Shown in pieces: positions 16,091-23,331 of a stretch of 36,812 nt of DNA. Origin of the DNA: Bacillota bacterium. Its GTDB lineage: Bacteria; Bacillota_I; Bacilli_A; RF39; UBA660. The notes beneath the pieces were generated by a model, which saw nothing but the letters and a program-made list of their open reading frames with translations, was not told the origin of the DNA and did not search any database. Position 1 is the stretch's first letter, and each line of letters opens with the position of its first letter. The translations under genes were made by a program, and so were the position numbers. Location of the stretch: the NCBI GenBank assembly GCA_021771185.1, contig JAETPN010000014.1, positions 1 through 36,812 of the forward strand. The letters are read 5' to 3'.

Positions 16091-16516
16091 ATGGCCAAAG
16101 GAAAACGAAGTATGAAGAAAAAAGCCAAAAGACGTTTAATGGTTTTTGGGACACTTTCTTGTTTTATGATTGCGTATTGTATTTTCTCATCAACCGTAGC
16201 TGTTGTTCGAATGATGCAGTTATCAAATGAACAAAAGGGCTTACAAGCGGAATTGAAAATGTTAAAGAAGGATGAAACGGATTTAAATGTAGAAATACAA
16301 AAATTAAAAGATCCTGATTATTTAGCCCGATATGCTCGTGAAAATTATTTATACTCTAAAGATGGAGAATATATTATAAAAATGAATGATTTAGAGAATA
16401 AGAAAAAACAAGATCAAGAAATTCACCTTGAAGATTATAAAGTGGTTTTTATAGGTGGTGGCATCTTTGTTTTCCTTTTAATTTTATGGTTAATAAAAAA
16501 AGTGAAAGAAAAGTAA
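16091..16516 (+). CDS. divIC: Septum formation initiator DivIC (FtsB family), with a second C-terminal helix
   Basis: DivIC/FtsB is a bitopic divisome protein that works with FtsL and DivIB. The protein shows a basic cytoplasmic start (KGKRSMKKKAKRR), a membrane helix near residues 19-40, a coiled coil (MMQLSNEQKGLQAELKMLKKDETDLNVEI) and the diagnostic LKDPDYLARYARENYLYSKDGEYI. ATG 16091 is chosen over 16082 because AAAGGATGA then sits at a sensible distance; 16082 has no room for a ribosome site. Odd: a second strong hydrophobic helix lies at the C-terminus (VVFIGGGIFVFLLILWLIKK), which usual DivIC proteins lack. It is the last gene of the yabP-yabQ-divIC unit. Confidence 0.9.
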   Translation: MAKGKRSMKKKAKRRLMVFGTLSCFMIAYCIFSSTVAVVRMMQLSNEQKGLQAELKMLKKDETDLNVEIQKLKDPDYLARYARENYLYSKDGEYIIKMNDLENKKKQDQEIHLEDYKVVFIGGGIFVFLLILWLIKKVKEK

Positions 16517-16536
16517 TTAAAAGATTACTTTTTTTT
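16509..16536 (+). terminator. Intrinsic terminator of the yabPQ-divIC unit
   Basis: AAAAGTAAT (16509-16517) pairs with ATTACTTTT (16524-16532) followed by more T. It overlaps the divIC stop. Confidence 0.8.
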
Positions 16537-16537
16537 G

Positions 16538-16566
16538 TTGCAAATTTAAAATATAGATGATACAAT
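16538..16566 (+). promoter_or_regulatory. Strong promoter of the fibre-like gene
   Basis: TTGCAA (16538-16543), 17-base spacer ending in TGA, then TACAAT (16561-16566), giving an extended -10. A TAGAGGAGG ribosome site follows. This suggests high expression. Confidence 0.75.
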
Positions 16567-16595
16567 AAGAATGTAGAAAAATAGAGGAGGATATT

Positions 16596-17189
16596 ATGAC
16601 AGATAAGAAAGAGAAGAAGAACATTCTTATTGGTGGATTATTAGTTGCGATTATTGCGATGGCTGTAGGATATGCGGCATTAGCTCAACAATTAACGATT
16701 AATGGTACGGCTCAAGTAACAAGTACTTGGGATGTTGCTATGACATCTATTAGTGAAGGTACAGCAAGTAACTCAACTGGAATTACTTCAACTGCATCTA
16801 ATGCTACACCAGCTGCAATCGAAGGAAAAACGACTGCAACATTTGATGTTTTATTCAAAACACCTGGTGATACTATGGAGTATGATATTGTTGTTTCTAA
16901 TTTAGGATCATTAGATGCTAAATTAAATAATGTTGTTGCTACAACAACAGATGCTGATGGAAATAATTCTAGTACAACATTAACTGAGGCAAACGGAATT
17001 AATTATGAAATTACAATTGATGGTAAATCAACAACAGATGCTCTAAATTCTGTACTTAATGGAAAAGATGGAGATACTACGGATACTGCAACAGTTCATG
17101 TTAAAGTATGGTGGGATGCTGCAGCTACAACAATTCCAACAAATACAGTAAAAAAATTAAACTTAACATTAGAATATGTTCAAGCATAA
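16596..17189 (+). CDS. TasA/camelysin-like secreted beta protein with SipW-type signal
   Basis: This looks like a structural subunit of extracellular fibres. The 197-residue protein starts with a lysine cluster (TDKKEKKN), a hydrophobic signal at about 10-28 (ILIGGLLVAIIAMAVGYAAL) and then AQQLTINGTAQVTSTWDV, a pattern typical of proteins cut by SipW-like peptidases. The rest is Thr/Ser/Asn-rich, nearly Cys-free beta sequence. It includes FDVLFKTPGDTMEYDIVVSN and ends VHVKVWWDAAA...LNLTLEYVQA, like the TasA/CalY immunoglobulin-like fold. There is no LPXTG sorting signal. It has a strong promoter, an excellent ribosome site and its own terminator, so it is probably made in excess over the downstream peptidase. 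A paralogous domain occurs in the gene at 19588. Confidence 0.75.
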   Translation: MTDKKEKKNILIGGLLVAIIAMAVGYAALAQQLTINGTAQVTSTWDVAMTSISEGTASNSTGITSTASNATPAAIEGKTTATFDVLFKTPGDTMEYDIVVSNLGSLDAKLNNVVATTTDADGNNSSTTLTEANGINYEITIDGKSTTDALNSVLNGKDGDTTDTATVHVKVWWDAAATTIPTNTVKKLNLTLEYVQA

Positions 17190-17191
17190 TT

Positions 17192-17227
17192 AAAAACAAT
17201 GATATCTTGTGATATCGTTGTTTTTTT
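17192..17227 (+). terminator. Intrinsic terminator after the fibre-like gene
   Basis: AAAAACAATGATATC (17192-17206) pairs with GATATCGTTGTTTTT (17211-17225) around TTGT. This long stem with U-run separates the fibre gene from the peptidase gene. Confidence 0.85.
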
Positions 17228-17228
17228 C

Positions 17229-17257
17229 TTGCAATCTTTTCTTATTTCTGATAAACT
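17229..17257 (+). promoter_or_regulatory. Promoter of the SipW-like peptidase gene
   Basis: TTGCAA (17229-17234), 17-base spacer ending in TGA, then TAAACT (17252-17257). The -35 and TGA extension are identical to those of the fibre gene promoter, with a weaker -10. Confidence 0.6.
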
Positions 17258-17289
17258 ATATTTAGAATAGGTAAAATAGGAGATATCGT

Positions 17290-18450
17290 ATGAAACGTAT
17301 TAATGCAAAAATTATTAGTGTCTACGTATTGATCTTTTTATATTTGACGATGTATCCAGCATTGAATGTTTTTTGCCCAGGTAAAATTTATTATAATATT
17401 GTCAATCCCTTATTCTGGTTTTGCATTGCTGTTTTAGTGTTTATTTTTTCGGGTAATGAAAAGCCAAGGTATAAAAATAAAATCGATAAGATACAAACAA
17501 TTATTATAGCAGTAATTGTTTATTTGATTGTTTATTTTTTATCTGGTCTCATTTTTGGTTACCAATATAGTCCATATTCCCATAACTTTTTTAAGATTTT
17601 AGGAAATGTGTGGGCTTATTTACCAGTATTTGCATGTCAAGAATATATTAGATCAATTTTAGTTAATTACAGTAGTCGTAAAAAGTATATTTTAGCTATT
17701 ATCACCGTATTATTTGTAGCGGTAGAGTTAAATTATACAGAAATTGATAAGAATTTTAGTAGTATGGCAACTGCATTTGAATATATGTCATCGGTTTTAA
17801 TTCCATCCGTTGTTAAAAATAGTTTATTTACATATATTGCATCGATTGCAGGGTATGTACCAAATATGATTTACCGTATGGTTATTCAAGCGGTGTACTT
17901 TATTACACCTATTTTTCCAAATCTTGATTGGTTTGGAATTGCAATATTTGAAATTGTAACACCATCTGTTATTTATTTCTATATGAATTTTGCACAAATG
18001 AAAACAGAAGAACGGATTTCACGTAAACGTATTAATCGAGACAACCCATTAAATATTTTGCCAGTTTACGCGGCACTACTTATGTTTGTTGGATTTGTCC
18101 TTGGGTTATTTAGAAATGCACCAGTAGCTATTGTTTCTGATAGTATGGTGCCAGCCTTTAGTCGTGGTGATGTCGTTGTTGTTCGTAAATTTAAAATTAG
18201 TGAAGCAGAACTCTTAAAGAAAGATGATGTTTTACAGTATGAATTGGATGGTCGAATGATTGTTCATCGTATTCTTCGTATTAAAGAAGATGACCAAGGC
18301 CAAAGAACATTTATTACAAAGGGTGATAATAATAATGCACCTGATTTGAAACCGGTAAGTGAATCACAAATCCGTGGTGTTGTAAAATATGTTATACCAA
18401 AAATTGGATATCCATCTGTTTGGCTTAATGATATATTTTCAAAACGATAA
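17290..18450 (+). CDS. SipW-like (ER-type) signal peptidase I with multi-helix N-terminus
   Basis: This enzyme probably removes signal peptides from the neighbouring fibre proteins. The C-terminal 110 residues are a type I signal peptidase of the SipW/archaeal/ER kind: VSDSMVPAFSRGDVVVV with catalytic S285, then MIVHRI with H326 in place of the Lys of ordinary bacterial enzymes, then TKGDNNNAPD. Helix 257-276 leads into this domain. Unusually, about 250 residues precede it with roughly six or seven further hydrophobic segments (for example 8-28, 38-54, 69-92, 134-150, 206-236). Typical SipW has only one or two. The start is ATG after TAGGAGAT. It is followed 21 bases later by the DUF5305-like gene, probably on one transcript. 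Confidence 0.85.
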   Translation: MKRINAKIISVYVLIFLYLTMYPALNVFCPGKIYYNIVNPLFWFCIAVLVFIFSGNEKPRYKNKIDKIQTIIIAVIVYLIVYFLSGLIFGYQYSPYSHNFFKILGNVWAYLPVFACQEYIRSILVNYSSRKKYILAIITVLFVAVELNYTEIDKNFSSMATAFEYMSSVLIPSVVKNSLFTYIASIAGYVPNMIYRMVIQAVYFITPIFPNLDWFGIAIFEIVTPSVIYFYMNFAQMKTEERISRKRINRDNPLNILPVYAALLMFVGFVLGLFRNAPVAIVSDSMVPAFSRGDVVVVRKFKISEAELLKKDDVLQYELDGRMIVHRILRIKEDDQGQRTFITKGDNNNAPDLKPVSESQIRGVVKYVIPKIGYPSVWLNDIFSKR

Positions 18451-18471
18451 ATAGAAGAAAAGAGGGTAAAA

Positions 18472-19521
18472 ATGAAGAAGGATAATCATGTGATTAAAAA
18501 GATCATTATTCCATTAATATTTTTGATTATATTTTGTTTAGAGGCAAGTGTGGTATTTGGATCCATCAAAGTCACAAAGGGTAAGAGTGATATTCTTTAT
18601 TCTTATAAGGCAACACCAAGTGGGATGTATCATGTTGGCTTAAAGCAAAATAGTTATATTGATGCAAAACAATTGGGAATGAATCAACTTTATATTTCAA
18701 AATTAGTAAATAACATTGTGAGTCGTTTTAATTATCAATATAGTGGTAGTGAAACAGCAAATTTAACGTATACTTATGGTGTAGAAGCTGAAATCATCGG
18801 AGAGTATCAAACAACGAATGAATTAGATAATAAACGTATCTGGAATAAAAAGTTTACTTTAGTTCCATACAATACCAAAACAGTTACGAATGAAAAGGGA
18901 TTTTCATTCGCACAAGATGTAAATATTAATTTTGAACAATATAATAATATCGCAAGTAGTTTTGCAAAAGAAATTAACATTCCTATGGATGCTTATTTAT
19001 TAGTAACATTTAAAGTAAATGTACGTGGAGTACCAAAATCAAATGTTGGTACAGTTAGTGAAGAAAGTACCTATGAGTTAAAAATACCGTTAGATGAACA
19101 AGCTTTCCAAATCACAACGAAATCAAAGACAAATGATAATCAAACGATTTCAAAAATTACGGCAGCAACCAAAACCATAAATAGTTTAACAATGTTACTT
19201 GCAGGTGCGGCATTTGTCGTGACAGCGCTTCTATTCTTTAAGTATTGTCAAAAAACTTTCGCAAGTAATGAAAGTCCATATCGTAAGAAGGTACAACGTA
19301 TCTTAAAAGAATACGGAGATATTATTGTAGAAATTAATACCCTAATGGATATTTCACAACTTTCTATTGTTGAAGTCAAGTCGTTTAATGAATTGATGGA
19401 TTTAGAGGCTGAATTACGTATTCCAATTTTATATTACGAGAATGGTAGTGATGCGTGGTTCTTAATTAGTCATGATCAACATTTGTATCGCTTTATACTA
19501 AGAGATGAAGAACAAAGTTAA
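18472..19521 (+). CDS. DUF5305-like membrane protein
   Basis: The 349-residue protein has a signal/anchor helix (about 9-30), an extracellular beta-rich region (31-235; for example FNYQYSGSETANLTYTYGVEAEIIGEY, DAYLLVTFKVNVRG), a membrane helix (238-258) and a cytoplasmic tail of about 90 residues. The tail reads RILKEYGDIIVEI, then SIVEVKSFNELMDLEAELRIPILYY and DAWFLISHDQHLYRF. This layout and tail match my recollection of the DUF5305 family, which often accompanies SipW-like peptidases and camelysin-type proteins; that assignment needs a profile search. Function is unknown; a chaperone, assembly platform or sensor for the fibre proteins is a reasonable guess. It starts after AAAGAGGG and ends inside a terminator. 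Confidence 0.65.
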   Translation: MKKDNHVIKKIIIPLIFLIIFCLEASVVFGSIKVTKGKSDILYSYKATPSGMYHVGLKQNSYIDAKQLGMNQLYISKLVNNIVSRFNYQYSGSETANLTYTYGVEAEIIGEYQTTNELDNKRIWNKKFTLVPYNTKTVTNEKGFSFAQDVNINFEQYNNIASSFAKEINIPMDAYLLVTFKVNVRGVPKSNVGTVSEESTYELKIPLDEQAFQITTKSKTNDNQTISKITAATKTINSLTMLLAGAAFVVTALLFFKYCQKTFASNESPYRKKVQRILKEYGDIIVEINTLMDISQLSIVEVKSFNELMDLEAELRIPILYYENGSDAWFLISHDQHLYRFILRDEEQS

Positions 19522-19534
19522 ACTTTGTTCTTTT
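19508..19534 (+). terminator. Intrinsic terminator of the peptidase-DUF5305 unit
   Basis: AGAACAAAGT (19509-19518) pairs with ACTTTGTTCT (19522-19531), three-base loop, followed by TTT. It overlaps the stop codon of the upstream gene. Confidence 0.8.
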
Positions 19535-19535
19535 C

Positions 19536-19564
19536 TTGACTAAAATTAAAATATTTTATAAAAT
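19536..19564 (+). promoter_or_regulatory. Promoter of the anchored fibre paralogue
   Basis: TTGACT (19536-19541), 17-base spacer, TAAAAT (19559-19564), 24 bases before the ATG at 19588. Confidence 0.6.
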
Positions 19565-19587
19565 AGTAATGTATAGTAGGTGATATT

Positions 19588-20226
19588 ATGAAGGAACAAA
19601 ATGAGATAAAATCTTATAAAACTAGAATATTGATTGGCTTATTTGTTGTCTTTATTGTGATGTCTATTGTTTATATCCCATTAGCATATCGAGCAAAGTT
19701 TGGCTTTCCGTTGATACCAAAGCCATTAGATCCAATAACACCACCAGATTCTTCTACACCATCAGATCCATCAACACCAACGAATCCTACAAATCCAACA
19801 ACCCCAACAAAGCCAGTAACTCCATCACGTCCATCCAAACAGTGGGATATTCAAAGTACAATTGTTGGTAATGGAAAAGTGTACGGAAACGCAGAGGAAA
19901 AAAGTAAACCACGATTGGTCGGAAATACCTTTTACTTTGATGTGTTATTGAAATCTCCTGGAGATTATGTTCTTTATGATATTGAGGTTTCTAATAAAGG
20001 TGTACTTGATGCTGTATTAGAACAAGTTTCAACAAGTATTGATCATAAGGAAAATACGAAGAATGCAATTCGTTTTACGGTAACTGGAATTGAAAAGGGA
20101 AGTAGTTTAAACTCTGGAGATACAAAAAAAATACAGGTTAAAGTAGAATGGGATCCAGCAGTTCAAGAAGAAATAGAACATGCTTATAGTACCTTATTTG
20201 TTCATTTACAATTCGTTCAGAAGTAA
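19588..20226 (+). CDS. Membrane-anchored fibre-domain protein with Pro/Thr linker
   Basis: This is a paralogue of the secreted beta protein at 16596 with a different N-terminus. It has a hydrophobic helix at 14-33 without a clear cleavage site, then a Pro/Thr/Ser/Asp linker (about 44-83, repeats of the TPSDP / TNPTTP kind), then one beta domain (85-212). The domain repeats landmarks of the paralogue: QWDIQSTI against TWDVAMTS, FYFDVLLKSPGDYVLYDIEVSN against FDVLFKTPGDTMEYDIVVSN, and IQVKVEWDPAVQ with the ending LFVHLQFVQK. It most likely stays in the membrane and presents the domain beyond the wall, as an anchor or fibre-nucleating minor subunit. That role is inference by analogy with TapA. 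It has its own promoter and terminator. Confidence 0.7.
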   Translation: MKEQNEIKSYKTRILIGLFVVFIVMSIVYIPLAYRAKFGFPLIPKPLDPITPPDSSTPSDPSTPTNPTNPTTPTKPVTPSRPSKQWDIQSTIVGNGKVYGNAEEKSKPRLVGNTFYFDVLLKSPGDYVLYDIEVSNKGVLDAVLEQVSTSIDHKENTKNAIRFTVTGIEKGSSLNSGDTKKIQVKVEWDPAVQEEIEHAYSTLFVHLQFVQK

Positions 20227-20245
20227 ATAGAGTGAAGTTGATTTA

Positions 20246-20281
20246 AAAAAATCTACACAAAATAAAAAGTGTAGATTTTTA
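20246..20281 (+). terminator. Intrinsic terminator of the anchored paralogue
   Basis: AAAAATCTACAC (about 20247-20258) pairs with GTGTAGATTTTT (20269-20280). It stops plus-strand transcription before the convergent PBP gene. Confidence 0.8.
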
Positions 20282-20313
20282 AATATTATATTAATCAAAA
20301 ATTAAAATATAAT

Positions 20314-20347
20314 AAAAACAATTGTGATTATTCATCACAATTGTTTT
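20314..20347 (-). terminator. Intrinsic terminator of recU-PBP
   Basis: AAAACAATTGTGAT (from 20315) and ATCACAATTGTTTT (to about 20346) form a long stem with A run on the left and T run on the right. On the minus strand it lies eight bases after the PBP stop. Confidence 0.8.
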
Positions 20348-20354
20348 TAGTTTG

Positions 20355-23321
20355 TTATTTTACAATAACTGTTCGTTTTAAAGTCTCTCCATGATAGCTA
20401 TCGTTAGTTACGGTATATGTAACTGTATATACTCCTGGAATAGGATTTTCTAAACTATCTGTAGGACCTTCAATTTTAATCGTATAAGCACCACTGATAG
20501 GTGTTCCATCTACTTTTACGATAATACCTAATTCTTTATATGTTTCATTGTTTGCTGTATCAATAGTGATTGTTTTTTCACCAACTAATTCAGCCGTTAC
20601 TTCTTCTTTGATGTTACTTGTTGAAATTTTTACTTCAACTCCATTACTAGCGTTTGCTTTAAAGTTTGTATAAGTTGCTTTTACAACATAAGTAGTAGGG
20701 GAAGAGGCTTTTAATTTCATTGTATATTTTGTACTAGCTGTTGTACCAACATAAACAAGGTTTCCATTTGTTTTACTATAAATATCATAAGTTAAACTTC
20801 CTAAAATACCTTGATTTTTTCCTAAGATGATTGATGCTCCATAATTAGCATCCCCATAAACTTTAGCCCATGATCCAGCAAGAGCACCCTGGTCTAGAGC
20901 GAATGGTGTTTTAATTGCATTCCATGTAATCGTAGCTGTATTTCCACTAACGGTTGCTTTTACATTGGTTGGATCATCTAAGCGAGCAAAGCGTTTCGAT
21001 GTTTCTGTTGGTTCTGTTCCTTTTTTAAATAATTCTGTTGTTTTTAAATTATCTGGGGTAAATTCACTTGGAAGTTGTGCAGGATAACTATCTCGTTCAA
21101 TGGCTACTTCCACAACACCATTTGGTCGTGTCCAATTGCTTCCAGCTTTATAAATTCCTTTTGCAACGGCTTGGAACAAACGACGATGTCCAATGCTATA
21201 AGAAGTACTTACATAATTTGGATTAATCTTTGTATATCCATACCAAATCGAAATGGCATAATCTGGAGAAGTTGAATTGACCCAAAGATCATTGACAGCA
21301 TTAGGACCAAATCCCCATTTTTTAATCGTGACTTCATCAAAGTTTGATGTACCTGTTTTTGCACCGAATACAGCGCCATTACCTAAATTTGCTTGATTTC
21401 CTAATCCTTGTTGTGCACTAGATTGAAGTAGACTCGTCATAATATAAGCTGTTTCTTCGCTCATTACACGTTTCTTTTCAGGTTTATTTTCTTTTGTTTC
21501 ACCAGTTTGTTTATAAACAATTTTTGTATAACTATGTGGTTTAATGTAATATCCACCATTTCCAAATGCGGCATAAGCACCAGCCATAGTTAATGGACTT
21601 TCTCCATTATATCCTCCTAAAGCATGTGCTTCATGAACAATGCCATCATCACTTACTTCAGGACTTAGTCCTAGGTTTGTAACAAATTCTTTTATATTCT
21701 TATTTTTGTTTTGTTGGAAAGCTTTTAATGCAGGGATATTACGTGATTCTGCTAGGGCATCACGTAGTGTTTGCCATCCATGATATCCACGATCCCAGTT
21801 GTAAATTTCGACACCATTTGAATAACTATGTTTTTCATCGACGAATGGTGTATAAGTATTCCAGTTTTCATATTCAATTCCTGGTGCATAATCATAAAGT
21901 GGTTTTGCCGTAGACCCAATTTGTTTACTCATCATGGTTGCATTATTAAATCCACGTTGACCAGAACGATTACGTCCTGCTCCCACGGCAACGATTTCAC
22001 CAGTTTGATTATTTAGAACCATAACTCCGGCATCTACAGCTTCATTTTCCCATTGGAATCCATCGCCATCCATAATATTTGAAATGTGTTCTTGTTTCTC
22101 AGTATCTAAGGTTGTATAAATTTCCATAGATGTAGTATAAGGATCTAATCCTGTGTCTTCTGCAACTTCTTCTACAACGGTATCAATGAATGCTTGATAT
22201 TTATTTGAGTTTGTAGATCCAGCTTCATCTTTGTTACGTTCTTTTACAATTTTATCTACGGTTAATTTTTCAGCAGCTTTACGTTCTTTAGAAGTAATAT
22301 ATCCATGTCGTTCCATTAAGTATAAAACGGTTTTACGACGTTTTTCTGTAAGTTCTGGATGTAAGGTTGGATCATATGAATTTGGTGCTTGGAAAAGACC
22401 AGCAATCATCGCTGCTTCTGCAAGATTAAGGTCTTTCGCAGATTTACCAAAATAGGTAAGACAAGCTTGTTCTACACCCCATGATCCGCCACCTAAATAA
22501 GGAGCATTCACATAGAATTCCATGATTTCTTTTTTAGAATAATGTTGTTCTACCTGGAAGATAGACATATAAATATCTGTAAATTTACGTTTGATTCCTT
22601 CAAAACCTGAAGCGGTAGTTGAAGTGAAGTGATTCTTAACAATTTGCATCGTTAAGGTAGAAGCTCCTCCCGCATTTCTACCAAGGAGTTGACCAGCACT
22701 TGCTTTTAAGAAACGTGGTAAGTCAAATCCATTATGTTCAAAGAACCTGGAATCTTCGGTTGCAACAATAGCATCAATTAAAACTTCAGGAAGTTGATCG
22801 TAAGTTACTTTTTCACGATTTTCAGCACCTAATTTTGCTACTTGTTTTCCGTTGGAAGCATACAAAATACTAGATTCCTGATGATATAAATTTTTAGGAT
22901 CAAATTTTGGAGCCTCTTTAATAATCATCGCCATAAATATAATAAAAGCGACAATACTAAGAATTCCTAAGACTAATAAAATTGTAAGTGCAATTTTCCA
23001 TCCTTTTCTTTTTTTCTTGTTTTTCTTCTTTTTTGTATCTTTTTTTGCCGTTGACACAGCATTAATATTTTTTGCACTTCTTGTGTTTTTTGTGTAGTTA
23101 TCAATTTTCACGTTTGGACCACCTTTACTCTTTTTTTCTTTTTTTAACCATTGCTCTTGATTTGGTAAGAACAAGAGGACATCAATCACTCCGATAATTA
23201 GAATGGATTTTAACCAACCAATAGTTATGCCGCCAATAATAATCGCAATCAAACTAATGATTAATAAAGCGATTGATTCTTGATATTTTTTTATAAAATG
23301 TATTATCTCTCTTTTGTTCAC
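20355..23321 (-). CDS. ponA: Class A penicillin-binding protein (PBP1-type)
   Basis: This bifunctional peptidoglycan synthase polymerises glycan strands and cross-links peptides outside the membrane. GT51 motifs are EDSRFFEHNGFD (catalytic Glu about 189) and GGASTLTMQIVKN. Transpeptidase motifs are STAK (Ser about 470), SRN (about 526-528) and KTGTS (about 655-657). The GTG at 23321 is chosen over an ATG ten codons upstream, because AAGGAGGT stands directly before it at the end of recU; the product is 988 residues. Odd: two extra N-terminal helices (about 17-52), then a long Lys-rich stretch before the usual single anchor helix (about 110-134). The C-terminus adds a fibronectin-III-like segment (NTATITWNAI) and a bacterial Ig/DUF5011-like end (PGVYTVTYTVTND). 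It follows recU as in Bacillus. Confidence 0.93.
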   Translation of the reverse strand: MNKREIIHFIKKYQESIALLIISLIAIIIGGITIGWLKSILIIGVIDVLLFLPNQEQWLKKEKKSKGGPNVKIDNYTKNTRSAKNINAVSTAKKDTKKKKNKKKRKGWKIALTILLVLGILSIVAFIIFMAMIIKEAPKFDPKNLYHQESSILYASNGKQVAKLGAENREKVTYDQLPEVLIDAIVATEDSRFFEHNGFDLPRFLKASAGQLLGRNAGGASTLTMQIVKNHFTSTTASGFEGIKRKFTDIYMSIFQVEQHYSKKEIMEFYVNAPYLGGGSWGVEQACLTYFGKSAKDLNLAEAAMIAGLFQAPNSYDPTLHPELTEKRRKTVLYLMERHGYITSKERKAAEKLTVDKIVKERNKDEAGSTNSNKYQAFIDTVVEEVAEDTGLDPYTTSMEIYTTLDTEKQEHISNIMDGDGFQWENEAVDAGVMVLNNQTGEIVAVGAGRNRSGQRGFNNATMMSKQIGSTAKPLYDYAPGIEYENWNTYTPFVDEKHSYSNGVEIYNWDRGYHGWQTLRDALAESRNIPALKAFQQNKNKNIKEFVTNLGLSPEVSDDGIVHEAHALGGYNGESPLTMAGAYAAFGNGGYYIKPHSYTKIVYKQTGETKENKPEKKRVMSEETAYIMTSLLQSSAQQGLGNQANLGNGAVFGAKTGTSNFDEVTIKKWGFGPNAVNDLWVNSTSPDYAISIWYGYTKINPNYVSTSYSIGHRRLFQAVAKGIYKAGSNWTRPNGVVEVAIERDSYPAQLPSEFTPDNLKTTELFKKGTEPTETSKRFARLDDPTNVKATVSGNTATITWNAIKTPFALDQGALAGSWAKVYGDANYGASIILGKNQGILGSLTYDIYSKTNGNLVYVGTTASTKYTMKLKASSPTTYVVKATYTNFKANASNGVEVKISTSNIKEEVTAELVGEKTITIDTANNETYKELGIIVKVDGTPISGAYTIKIEGPTDSLENPIPGVYTVTYTVTNDSYHGETLKRTVIVK

Positions 23322-23331
23322 AGGGACCTCC

